43,199 nt of DNA from Xenococcus sp. MO_188.B8 (GTDB lineage: Bacteria > Cyanobacteriota > Cyanobacteriia > Cyanobacteriales > Xenococcaceae): NCBI GenBank assembly GCA_030065615.1, contig JASJDR010000061.1, positions 1 to 43,199 of the forward strand. The letters run 5' to 3'. Numbering within the stretch: the first letter of the stretch is position 1; every line of letters starts with the position of its first letter. The translations under genes were made by a program, and so were the position numbers. Shown piece by piece: positions 8,766-15,536 of the stretch. Under the pieces are notes generated by a model. The model was not told the origin of the DNA. It made no database searches and was given only the letters and a program-made list of their open reading frames with translations.

Positions 8766-8848
8766 AAAACTGACACTAATTAGTTGTAACTTGCGTCAGA
8801 AATTAGTTTTTGTTTATATCTAAGTGTTGTTTTAAGCATTATTTGCCC

Positions 8849-8878
8849 ATGTCTTCCCAAAGTGGAAGGCATTTTTAT
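8849..8878 (+). terminator. Rho-independent terminator
   Basis: The 9-bp stem ATGTCTTCC/GGAAGGCAT (one G-T pair) with loop CAAAGT is followed by TTTTATT. It serves the acidic secreted protein gene upstream. Confidence 0.65.
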
Positions 8879-9025
8879 TGCCAAAAAAATCAATCATACT
8901 CACAATTATAGTGGATCATTTATCTAACGTCTCCGACAATTGTGATAATGCTCATATATGATAATGCTCATAGGCGCGATTTTGCCAAGTGAGTCACTAC
9001 CCGTCGCGACTTCTCAGTTCTTATT

Positions 9026-9440
9026 TTACTCAATAAGAATTTTATTAATATCTGAGGCAGGTGAAGCCAAAAATAACACGAGATCAACAACGTCAAGAGG
9101 CTTGCCAAAACGCTGCAACGGAATCTTTGCTTTCATAGGACACCTTTGGCCGGGGACCCCATATCTTCTCGACCATTTCCGTGAGTATGACTGTGGGTGC
9201 TACTGCATTACATTTGATGTTAAAGGGGGTGAGCGAAAAAAGGTGTGGGGGGTGTGGGAGGTGTGGGAAGTGTGGGGGGTGATTTTTGGGATACTTAGCT
9301 AGAAATCCCACGCAAAATTTCGTTCACCCTGTTAAAGGGGCCAAGCTCTGCTGCTATGACTTTTGTGAGCATGTTAAGACCTCTTTTAGAAGCAGCGTAC
9401 GCTGCATGTCCATCCAGCGCGACAATACTTGCTTGAGGAG
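9026..9440 (-). pseudogene. Broken short-chain dehydrogenase (L-xylulose reductase-like), interrupted by a MITE
   Basis: Minus-strand translation in pieces gives a C-terminal SDR half. The first piece (about 9432 down to 9332) reads QASIVALDGHAAYAASKRG, containing the YxxxK active site, and then AAELGPFN. After an inserted element the second piece resumes NIKCNAVAPTVILTEM. A frame change near 9145-9165 leads to LQRFGKPLDVVDLVLFLAS, and the frame ends early at TAA 9026-9028 without the usual TGQ...VDGG end. The N-terminal half with the NAD-binding glycine motif is absent. Similarity of the pieces to DCXR/L-xylulose reductase-type SDRs is from memory of that family. Clearly non-functional. Confidence 0.8.
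9229..9329. mobile_element. MITE-like insertion with target-site duplication
   Basis: About 112 bp is inserted in the SDR remnant. The target TGTTAAAGGGG is present on both sides (9218-9228 and 9330-9340); removing one copy and the insert restores the continuous SDR reading ELGPFNIKCNA. The ends are inverted repeats: GGGTGAGCGAAAA on the left and the complement of AGGGTGAACGAAATTT on the right. The interior carries GGTGTGGG-type repeats at 9242-9280 that could form G-quadruplex structures. No transposase is encoded, so it would need one in trans. Confidence 0.75.
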
Positions 9441-9665
9441 ATGATAAATTGGGATCACAGACAATTAAAACCTACTCTTGATAAACTTTGTTTTCAATTT
9501 TTGATTCGATATTGTCGCTTAAATATGCAAAGAAATTATATCCAGCCACTGATTCAACTTTATCAACAGAGACAAGATAATCTTGCCAATCTGTTTTTTT
9601 TACTTTCTCTGTGTTTGGTATTATTACCCCTATTGTTGCTATTTTTTGAGTTTTTGAGTTTTTAA
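9441..9665 (+). CDS. Hypothetical helix-plus-membrane-tail protein, possibly a gene fragment
   Basis: 74 codons from ATG at 9441 (GAGGAG directly before it). A charged, probably helical N-terminal part (DHRQLKPTLDKLCFQFLIRY) leads to a hydrophobic C-terminal helix (LFFLLSLCLVLLPLLLLFF). It abuts the broken end of the SDR remnant, so the junction looks like a deletion or rearrangement point and this may be the 3' end of a lost gene rather than a whole gene. No family recognised. Confidence 0.3.
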   Translation: MINWDHRQLKPTLDKLCFQFLIRYCRLNMQRNYIQPLIQLYQQRQDNLANLFFLLSLCLVLLPLLLLFFEFLSF

Positions 9666-10396
9666 TTTTTTAATTAGTATAACTTTCTAGGCATATTTAG
9701 GGACTGAGATTTTACCTTGATTAATTGCCTTTATCTGACCATTAATACCAGCAAAAGCATGCAACATAAATCCTTGATTAACGAATTATCTAATGTAGAT
9801 TTCTAGCTCTCGCCAAACTTGCCTGATAAGCAATACTTTTGGAGAAATTATAAGATAAGAAATATTCTTCTTTATTATTAAGATGATGGCTAAGATAAAT
9901 ACTGCTTTGTTTATTAGTTGATTAATTTAAATAAAAAACCTCTCTATTGTTATAGAGAGGTCTAGCAATTAAACACACAACACACAAGGTAAAAAGAAGA
10001 TTTATAATATATGATTTAGTTTATTTAAGCTAGTTGTTAATTCTTTTTTCTATATATCTAATATACGTAATATCACGACTTTTTTGATGGAGTTAAGATG
10101 AAGAATTGGTTGTGTTTTATAAAGTTTTTGCTAGTTACTTAACTCTAGTTATCAATTTCTTGGAAGATAGGGATTCTGAAGAACAAATTTTACCTGCTGT
10201 CACTTATTGATCAAAAAAAGCGTCCAGCTTGGCTGGCAGGCTTCGCCTGATCGCTCCTTACTTCGATTCACTGGCGATCGCTATTAAACAATCTATATGC
10301 ATAAATTGTGATGCTTGATCCTACATATGGTAGAGAGCTAAAAAATTAATTTTAGTTAACTATCAGAATTTGGATCACTAATTGAAGAACAAAGTT
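9666..10396. other. Intergenic with one small gene remnant
   Basis: On the minus strand 9687-9782 reads FVNQGFMLHAFAGINGQIKA then INQGKISVPKYA before a stop. This looks like the C-terminal end of a real protein, but I cannot name it. A minus-strand terminator is at 9938-9961. 10200-10280 holds a GC-rich palindromic repeat with a GCGATCGC site. The rest is AT-rich with no gene visible. Confidence 0.45.
9938..9961 (-). terminator. Rho-independent terminator, minus strand
   Basis: The 10-bp perfect stem ACCTCTCTAT/ATAGAGAGGT with a 4-nt loop is followed on the minus strand by TTTTTTATTT. No gene is visible upstream on that strand (9962-10380), so it may close a small RNA or be left over from a lost gene. 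Confidence 0.6.
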
Positions 10397-11083
10397 ATGA
10401 AAAAGATAAGTTTAAGACTAGCCGCAATGGGAACAGCAGCAGTTTTAGCAGCTACTTCTCTAGCTATTAATCCAAAACCAGCTAATGCAGGAACAAGAAA
10501 GGCTGAAAGAATTATGAGGAGTTATGGACTTTTACCAATTGATGAATGTACAGCAAATGTCATCTTGGTTCACATAGAAAGCGAAGAGATATGTGCATTG
10601 CCTAACCACAAGTATGGGCCGGGAACTTATAGATTACATCCAGATACATTTGAGTTAATTCCCTTTGGAATTGGAGACAGACAAAGTGAAAATACACAAC
10701 AACCCCAACAACCATCTTATCCACAACCAACTCAACAACCATCTTATCCACAACCAACTCAACAACCATCTTATCCACAACTAACTCAACAACCATCTTA
10801 TCCACAACAACCTCAACAACCATACTATCCACAACAACCTCAACAACCAATTCAGGAGACAAAAAATAGCTCATTTCATAGACTGAGTGGACAACCAATT
10901 TCGCCACCAGCCCTAGCCATGCTTAAGTCTTTATTAGCTGGTAATAATATTACTGAGGCTGCCTGCGGAGCGACGTCACAGCAAGTAACAATAACGGTTA
11001 ATAATGAATTTGTTATTTGCGGACATTCTAATAACAGATATACGCCAGGTAATTATAACTTCACTCTCAATGGATTATATTAA
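10397..11083 (+). CDS. Secreted protein with duplicated two-Cys domain and Pro/Gln/Tyr repeat linker
   Basis: 228 residues from ATG 10397; the in-frame TTG at 10382 is less likely because the signal peptide (about 1-31, ending ANA) starts at MKKIS. Two related segments flank a repetitive linker. Segment 1 has C51 and C66, then Y73, PG 75-76 and Y78. Segment 2 has C190 and C208, then Y215, PG 217-218 and Y220. The pattern C-x3-N-x2-Y-x-PG-x-Y is therefore kept in both, which argues for an internal duplication with one disulfide each. The linker (about 100-152) is built of TQQPSYPQP units. No known family recognised; an envelope or extracellular role is inferred. Confidence 0.75.
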   Translation: MKKISLRLAAMGTAAVLAATSLAINPKPANAGTRKAERIMRSYGLLPIDECTANVILVHIESEEICALPNHKYGPGTYRLHPDTFELIPFGIGDRQSENTQQPQQPSYPQPTQQPSYPQPTQQPSYPQLTQQPSYPQQPQQPYYPQQPQQPIQETKNSSFHRLSGQPISPPALAMLKSLLAGNNITEAACGATSQQVTITVNNEFVICGHSNNRYTPGNYNFTLNGLY

Positions 11084-11276
11084 ATATCTTATTAAATGAA
11101 AATTTCAATCTCCCCTCCAATAACTTGATTTCAAAAAAAGATAATAACATTAAGTTTTGCAACTTAGCAGAAGATTAATCTATATTGTCTTTGTCCAATT
11201 TAATCACCTATGCTCAGTAAATTAAAGCTGAAGTCAATGAACTAATATTGCTTGTTTATCTTATAAATATAAAATC

Positions 11277-11430
11277 CACCTCAAAATCACTACAAGCAAC
11301 TTTTCCCTTTGTGGTCGTATGTTTTAATACATAAAAACCTAAAATTTTAGAAGAAAAATAGTAGTCTGTTTATGTATTAAGTATAGATATCATGACAGTA
11401 TTTGTATCTAGTTTGTTACTTTCTCTGTGC
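11277..11430 (+). promoter_or_regulatory. Conserved upstream element, copy 1
   Basis: Block A (11277-11306) contains AATCACTACAAGCAACTTTT; block B (11389-11430) contains CATGACAGTATTTGTATC and then ACTTTCTCTGTGC. The gap is 82 bp, and block B begins 107 bp before the ATG of the 57-residue peptide at 11496. The same blocks recur on the minus strand at 29960-30116, where B starts 106 bp before an ATG, and at 34182-34330. Homology to copy 2 continues past block B (ATATAT, TTTTTAT-CGTTC, TAATA) towards the start codon. A promoter/operator region is inferred. Confidence 0.7.
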
Positions 11431-11495
11431 AAATATATCTTTAACGTTTTTATGCGTTCATAATAGTAAATACCAAGAAGAGGTCAAAATCAAAA

Positions 11496-11669
11496 ATGAC
11501 TATCAAAATAAATGATCATGAGAACCAACAGCAAATCACAGCACAATCGGCACCGTCATGCACAGAGAATTTAGAGGATCTACAACAAGTGGAGGAGCTT
11601 GCGATTGATGATTGGGACTTGGGATTCGCCACACTATCAGAAGAGGAGATAGAGAAATTGATAGATTGA
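11496..11669 (+). CDS. Acidic small peptide (57 aa), possible RiPP-like or regulatory peptide
   Basis: ATG 11496 to TGA 11667-11669. Begins MTIKINDHENQQQITAQSAP and ends DDWDLGFATLSEEEIEKLID. It is strongly acidic with one Cys (22). The LSEEEIEKL end resembles the amphipathic acidic helix of many RiPP leader peptides, but no glycine cleavage site and no core region follow, so it may be a leader-only remnant, a regulator or something else. An AGAGG at about 11479 is a weak ribosome site. Its 5' region is copy 1 of the conserved element, the strongest reason to think it is a real gene. It overlaps an antisense frame that I regard as a shadow. Confidence 0.5.
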   Translation: MTIKINDHENQQQITAQSAPSCTENLEDLQQVEELAIDDWDLGFATLSEEEIEKLID

Positions 11670-11812
11670 GAGCATAAGCCCATAAGTTAAGTTTCCATGA
11701 TTTCTCGGGATTTAAGAGCTCTATCTTGTCTTTCTCACCAAAGTATAACTCTATAGTTATATCGTCTTTCATTCTAAATACAACTAAATAATCGTGTTTA
11801 ATAAATAAGGAT

Positions 11813-11832
11813 GCCCGTTATGCGGGCTCTTT
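11813..11832 (+). terminator. Terminator-like hairpin
   Basis: Stem GCCCG/CGGGC with loop TTATG is followed by TCTTTCT, about 145 bp after the 57-residue peptide gene. The stem is short but GC-rich in an AT-rich context. Confidence 0.45.
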
Positions 11833-11979
11833 CTGTGATTACTAGGGTTCCTACTTAGCTCCAGAATGCAGATAAAATGCCTATTTTATTCTTGTATGAG
11901 TCGCCCAAGCTCCCTTCCCGCTTCATTCTTTTTAACTTCTGCATCAATAATCTTCTCAAGGGTGCGATCAAGCTAAACC

Positions 11980-12130
11980 TGTCACTGCGTGCTCTGCGTA
12001 CACTAAGTGCGTGTCTTGACCGAGAGGGACGCTGGGGTTTCCAAGGGGCTGATTCCGCCGTACAACGGCGGAACTTGTACGCCCCGTCCAGCTTATCCAA
12101 TCGAGGTGTTGACTAGTAGACGCTGCGCGA
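11980..12130. repeat. GC-rich palindromic repeat cluster
   Basis: Contains a perfect 9-bp hairpin TTCCGCCGT/ACGGCGGAA (12053-12061 and 12065-12073, loop ACA) and flanking pieces such as AGGGACGCTGGGGTTTCC and GCGCGATCGCC. It is related in style to the repeats near 5420 and 7620. Frames on both strands are repeat translations. Confidence 0.6.
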
Positions 12131-12207
12131 TCGCCAATACTGCCATACAAAAATGATAAGTTGATTGACATCAATAGGACTTACATTTGTGATTATGGGT
12201 TTGAAAG

Positions 12208-12229
12208 CCCACGTTTTTTCAAGCGTGGG
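12208..12229. repeat. Hairpin resembling an IS200/IS605-type end
   Basis: CCCACG (12208-12213) and CGTGGG (12224-12229) form a stem with a T-rich loop. Such CCCACG...CGTGGG hairpins are familiar from ends of IS200/IS605-type elements in cyanobacteria, but no transposase lies nearby; the identity is inference. Confidence 0.35.
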
Positions 12230-12272
12230 ATGAAAAACGACACGGGTGTTTTAACAGGTTGTTAATTTAAAA

Positions 12273-12554
12273 ATGATGATTTTTCAAGAACGCGAAACTA
12301 ACAAAAAATATTCAGAGAACCAGAACGGTTTTATCATCGTAACCGCTAGAACAGGGGGCAGCAGAGGTTTCCACGGATCAGTCTATGCGACCGTGGAGGT
12401 GAATAACGTCAGGATTGGCGCGGTAGCTGCAGGAGGGAGATCGGTGCAGGCGAATACAATGACGATCCCTGTAGACTCTGGTGACCAATACGAGGTTCGT
12501 TGCCGGACTGCCATATCTAAAAGAATCAAGGTGTTGTTCGGCTGCCGCAGCTAA
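12273..12554 (+). CDS. Hypothetical beta-rich small protein (93 aa)
   Basis: ATG ATG at 12273. After a polar start, NGFIIVTARTGGSRGFHGSV through VDSGDQYEVRC reads like alternating strands of a small beta-sandwich, ending with KRIKVLFGCRS. C-terminal domains of phage or exported proteins that begin GFI/V-V-A have this feel, but I recognise no named family. Base composition is higher in GC than its surroundings, consistent with transfer. There is no obvious ribosome site; the hairpin at 12208-12229 lies 44 bp upstream. No signal peptide or membrane helix. Confidence 0.55.
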   Translation: MMIFQERETNKKYSENQNGFIIVTARTGGSRGFHGSVYATVEVNNVRIGAVAAGGRSVQANTMTIPVDSGDQYEVRCRTAISKRIKVLFGCRS

Positions 12555-13172
12555 GACGCAAAAATTTATTCGTTTTAGAGGGAAAAAATCATTCTAATAT
12601 TCAGCATAAATGGGAGTTGGGAATGGCAACTGAAGTTTCTGAGAATATTTCAGATCCTCCTCCCAAGATTTTCTAGCACACCCTAATACTTTAAAAGCCT
12701 TCCTTCTCCAAAAAACATTTTGTTCTCTATATGGAAAATGATAGACATACTTTTTGTGAGATGAAAGTTCCATTGAAGCTCTCCTCCTAAAGCAAATTTT
12801 TTATGGGAAAATTCAAATTTTAAAAATCATTCTAGTAATTAATTCTGATCGTTATTTTCTTTCTGAAAAATTTTAACCTAAGTTTGCATTTGACGACCCT
12901 TGTCTAATTGACTATTTCAAACGACCCTAGGGAGATTAAAAAGTAACATATTTATGCAACATTTTTGCTGCATCTTCTTGAGCATCGACGTTCTCTTGAT
13001 AATTAGGTTGGTGTTGCACTGATGATGCAGTACTAGTCAAGCACTCGTTCCTCAATTATTAGAATGGTTTTACTGGTAAAGCGATCGCTTTGTTTAATTA
13101 ATCTGTGTTCTCCCAACTGCCCAAGTTCTCTAACAGCCGGTACGGCAGGATTAGCTCAATCAAATAGCAAAA
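12555..13172. other. Intergenic with short gene remnants
   Basis: No complete gene seen. On the minus strand about 12949-13050 reads LTSTASSVQHQPNYQENVDA then QEDAAKMLHKYVTF before a stop, which looks like the C-terminal end of a lost protein. On the plus strand a 17-codon frame near 12623 (MATEVSENISDPPPKIF) is preceded by GGAG but is too short to judge. A GCGATCGC site is at 13080. Confidence 0.4.
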
Positions 13173-13280
13173 ATGATTAATAGACTAACTAAACGCGATC
13201 GCTTGACTAAAAAAAATTACAAATCTGCTTCGGAATTTAGAGCTCGTTTGTATGCCTTGTCTGTTAGGCTCTCTAGATGA
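13173..13280 (+). CDS. Very small basic ORF (35 aa), doubtful
   Basis: ATG 13173 to TGA 13278-13280. The peptide MINRLTKRDRLTKKNYKSAS continues EFRARLYALSVRLSR. Basic and soluble. It has no visible ribosome site and ends two bases before the stop of the convergent 58-residue peptide gene. It may be chance; listed because its composition is coherent and it sits back to back with a better-supported small gene. Confidence 0.22.
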   Translation: MINRLTKRDRLTKKNYKSASEFRARLYALSVRLSR

Positions 13281-13282
13281 GA

Positions 13283-13459
13283 CTAGGTATGCTGCTTAAT
13301 CTCAGTCTGGGTGTTGGAATTCGTTTCTTGTCGTAACCGGAACCGACGCCCAGCATCTCGGAATCGTCGTAATTGCCCCTCCGCAATACTTAGATCCTCT
13401 TCGGATAATTCTCGGAGCTGCTGATCTTCAAGCTCGTTCATTTTAATACTACTAGACAT
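13283..13459 (-). CDS. Small leader-like peptide (58 aa), candidate RiPP precursor
   Basis: ATG 13459 to TAG 13283-13285. An excellent ribosome site, AAAGGAG (13470-13476), lies 10 bases before the ATG. The N-terminal half (MSSSIKMNELEDQQLRELSE then EDLSIAEGQ) resembles the acidic ELSEEDL-type leader helix of peptide natural-product precursors. The C-terminal half (LRRFRDAGRRFRLRQETN onward) is basic, then polar, as a core or cargo might be. There is no cysteine and no GG, only an EGQ at the junction. No maturation enzyme lies in the window. The gene lies beside copy 4 of the conserved element. The gene call is good; the RiPP role is inferred. Confidence 0.6.
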   Translation of the reverse strand: MSSSIKMNELEDQQLRELSEEDLSIAEGQLRRFRDAGRRFRLRQETNSNTQTEIKQHT

Positions 13460-13469
13460 TTTTTTTGTA

Positions 13470-13656
13470 CTCCTTTCGCTCTATGTTTATTAGCAATGTT
13501 TTCCATGTTCCTCATGGTTGTTTCTACTAAAATTGTATTTATATTTTATACATAATAAAAACGATAACTGTAAAAATAACTACATATCAATTCATAGATT
13601 AAACTTTATCAATATAAATGAAAAAGCTACTTTTAGTAATTTGGAAGTGAGTTTTA
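13470..13656 (-). promoter_or_regulatory. Conserved upstream element, copy 4 (partial), with ribosome site
   Basis: Block A is clear on the minus strand (about 13656-13624: CTTCCAAATTACTAAAAGTA then GCTTTTT), close to the other three copies. Block B is only weakly recognisable near 13538. The ribosome site AAAGGAG is at 13470-13476; the stretch ATAGAGCGAAA next to it resembles GAGAGCGAAAC before the start in copy 2. Oriented towards the 58-residue peptide gene. Confidence 0.55.
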
Positions 13657-13739
13657 TAATTATAAAAAAAAATAAGTTCCATGGTTAAAGTTTTAGCACA
13701 GGATTAATAACTGTCAATTCAACAGAACTGACCCGCATA

Positions 13740-13815
13740 CAGGAAATTCGTCGAAGAAAGCGCGGCTTCGCCGACCTCTTCGAAGTTTGGCAAAGCGAGG
13801 CGCTGCGAAACCGCG
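13740..13815. repeat. GC-rich palindromic repeat
   Basis: TTCGTCGAAGAAAGCGCGGC and the following CTTCGCCGACCTCTTCGAAG fold into nested hairpins, in an AT-rich setting. Same style as the other repeat clusters. It lies between the small peptide gene's regulatory region and the end of the MscS gene. Confidence 0.55.
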
Positions 13816-13874
13816 TACTGACAATCAAGTACTTCAATTACCTTGCCCTAACACCCCAAACCTCAAACCTATGT

Positions 13875-15206
13875 CTAATTGTTACCATCGCTTCGAATGT
13901 GTAAATCTCGCTGCGGATAGGGAATTTCAATGCCGTTTTCGTCAAAAATCTGTTGAATTAGATCGCCTAGTTCACTAGTCACTGTTCTGTGCAAAAGGGG
14001 TTCATCAAGCCAAAATTTCAACTCAAAATCTAGGCTGGAATCACCAAAGCCAATAAAAAAAGCTTGAGGAGCCGGCTCTTTTAACACTGTAGGATGCTGC
14101 TGAGCTATCTGCATGAGTAGTTGCCGCACTTGTTGAACTCTACAATTATAATTAGTTCCAACCCGCAAATAACTGCAAATAAGAGGGTCAGTTCCAGTTA
14201 ATGTAGAGACTTTTTGGGTGAAGAAAACCTGGTTGGGAATAATTAGTTCGAAGTTATTCTCCAAAACCTTAACTGTAGTCGCACGGATACCTAGTCTCGT
14301 TACTTGACTCCAATCTCCCTCAATGAGAATAATATCTCCTATCTTCAATGCTCCTTCAAACAACAGCCAGATTCCGCTGACAAAATTGCTAATTATTTCT
14401 TTTAAACCAAAACCAATCCCCACAGATAAACCACCAGTAATTGCCGCAAGAGCTGTGGGATTAACTCCTACATAACCAACAATTATAATGAGCCCGATTC
14501 CAATTGTAATGTAGCGAAATACCAGAGCAAAAGCTTGTTGCGCTCTTGTTTCTGGTAATAATTTCCTAGATAAAAGTTGGATCGCCATCTTCTCTAGCAG
14601 GGATGTGATGACAATCAAAAAGTATAAGCCGGCAACAATCACAAAAACTACTTCTAAAGTTATGGGATCGCCAAAAAGATCAATTAAGGAAATCTGAGAG
14701 AGTTGTTGAAGATTGAAAAACCAGTTGAGGATTCTTCCCCCCACAAACAGAAAAAATATAGGAGCAAATAAACGGTTGCGATAATAAGTGACAGCTTTGA
14801 AGGAAAATAGTGAATAGAGCGATAGTAAAAACAGACGATAAAACAAAAAAATAACTAGAATTTTCTTTCCGGCTATCAGATAACCTATAGGCCACCCCCA
14901 TTGTCTGATAACTATTAAAGGCAAGCTAACGGTTACCAAGCAGAGGATGGGAGTTAAAAGATAACGAACTGTGCCCAAACCAAACTGCTGCCAAGAAAAC
15001 TTTGTTCTCCTAATATCTATCTGTCTTAGTTTCGGAAATCTTCGCTTGAGCTGAGTCCAACTCCATTGAGAGATTACTAATGCTAACAAGATGGAGAGAA
15101 ACAGGCTTAGGATTTGAATTTGGACAGCTGGTCGTTGCAGAATAATACTTATTTTAGTAAGTTCTTCCCAGAAATAGTTCAGATTTTTAACTGTTTCTTC
15201 AAGCAT
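13875..15206 (-). CDS. MscS-family mechanosensitive channel
   Basis: 443 residues. Several N-terminal membrane helices (about 30-50, 75-100, 105-135, 145-165, 180-205 and 225-245) are followed by the pore-lining and beta domain. The characteristic stretch from VGVNPTALAAITGGLSVGIG to SGIWLLFEGALKIGD (about 242-300) carries the Gly/Ala-rich TM3 pattern, then IGDIILIEGDW and TVKVLENNFELIIPN. It is longer than E. coli MscS because of extra N-terminal helices, as in YnaI-type and cyanobacterial members. It releases solutes at hypo-osmotic shock. Start ATG 15206. The next gene on this strand (solute-binding lipoprotein) is 330 bp away, so not an operon. Confidence 0.93.
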   Translation of the reverse strand: MLEETVKNLNYFWEELTKISIILQRPAVQIQILSLFLSILLALVISQWSWTQLKRRFPKLRQIDIRRTKFSWQQFGLGTVRYLLTPILCLVTVSLPLIVIRQWGWPIGYLIAGKKILVIFLFYRLFLLSLYSLFSFKAVTYYRNRLFAPIFFLFVGGRILNWFFNLQQLSQISLIDLFGDPITLEVVFVIVAGLYFLIVITSLLEKMAIQLLSRKLLPETRAQQAFALVFRYITIGIGLIIIVGYVGVNPTALAAITGGLSVGIGFGLKEIISNFVSGIWLLFEGALKIGDIILIEGDWSQVTRLGIRATTVKVLENNFELIIPNQVFFTQKVSTLTGTDPLICSYLRVGTNYNCRVQQVRQLLMQIAQQHPTVLKEPAPQAFFIGFGDSSLDFELKFWLDEPLLHRTVTSELGDLIQQIFDENGIEIPYPQRDLHIRSDGNN

Positions 15207-15237
15207 AGTTTCCTGGCACTGCTGTCCTTAAAATTGA

Positions 15238-15488
15238 CGAATTCAGAGGAAGCCCTGTCGTTTTAGGTGATTTCTGTTAAAGAATATACCATTGACGCTT
15301 GCGTAGCTCTACCCGAAGGGTCTCGACCCCGCGCCGCCGACAGGCGCAAGGGCGGGAATGGGGGATAACAATTCAATTCCTGGTGTTGAACCAATAGAAC
15401 CTAACAAAATACTCCCCCCTTCCCGGTGCTGACCAAGAGAGGGAACGCGCGAGTTGCGACGTAGGGTCGCATCGCGATGCGACCCTAC
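15238..15488. repeat. Palindromic repeat cluster with a perfect 28-bp palindrome
   Basis: 15461-15488 is a perfect palindrome, GTAGGGTCGCATCG followed by its complement. Upstream pieces include TCAGAGGAAGCCCTGTCG (15241 on), matching the complement of the dnaA-end repeat, and a CCGAAGGGTCTCGACCCCGC block. This stretch fills the 330 bp between the MscS and solute-binding genes. The palindrome sits about 50 bp after the end of the solute-binding gene and could act as a 3' hairpin for it. Confidence 0.65.
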
Positions 15489-15536
15489 AAATGTCTGATA
15501 AATCTGATCAAAACTTGGTAAAAATATTTCGAGAAA

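Noticed and set aside
8958..9302. 114-codon plus-strand frame
   Set aside because: Antisense to the SDR pseudogene and running through the MITE's GGTGTGGG repeats; the protein has no sense.
10602..10907. 101-codon minus-strand frame of Val-rich repeats
   Set aside because: It is the antisense of the TQQPSYPQ repeat of the secreted protein.
11277..11430. Reading the conserved element as a MITE
   Set aside because: I found no terminal inverted repeats or target duplications, and its spacing to start codons is kept in copies 1 and 2, so a regulatory role fits better, though a mobile origin is not excluded.
11536..11772. 78-codon minus-strand frame beginning MKDDITIELYFGEK
   Set aside because: It overlaps the 57-residue peptide gene antisense and lacks a ribosome site. 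The first 35 residues look protein-like and might be a relic, but I cannot support a gene.
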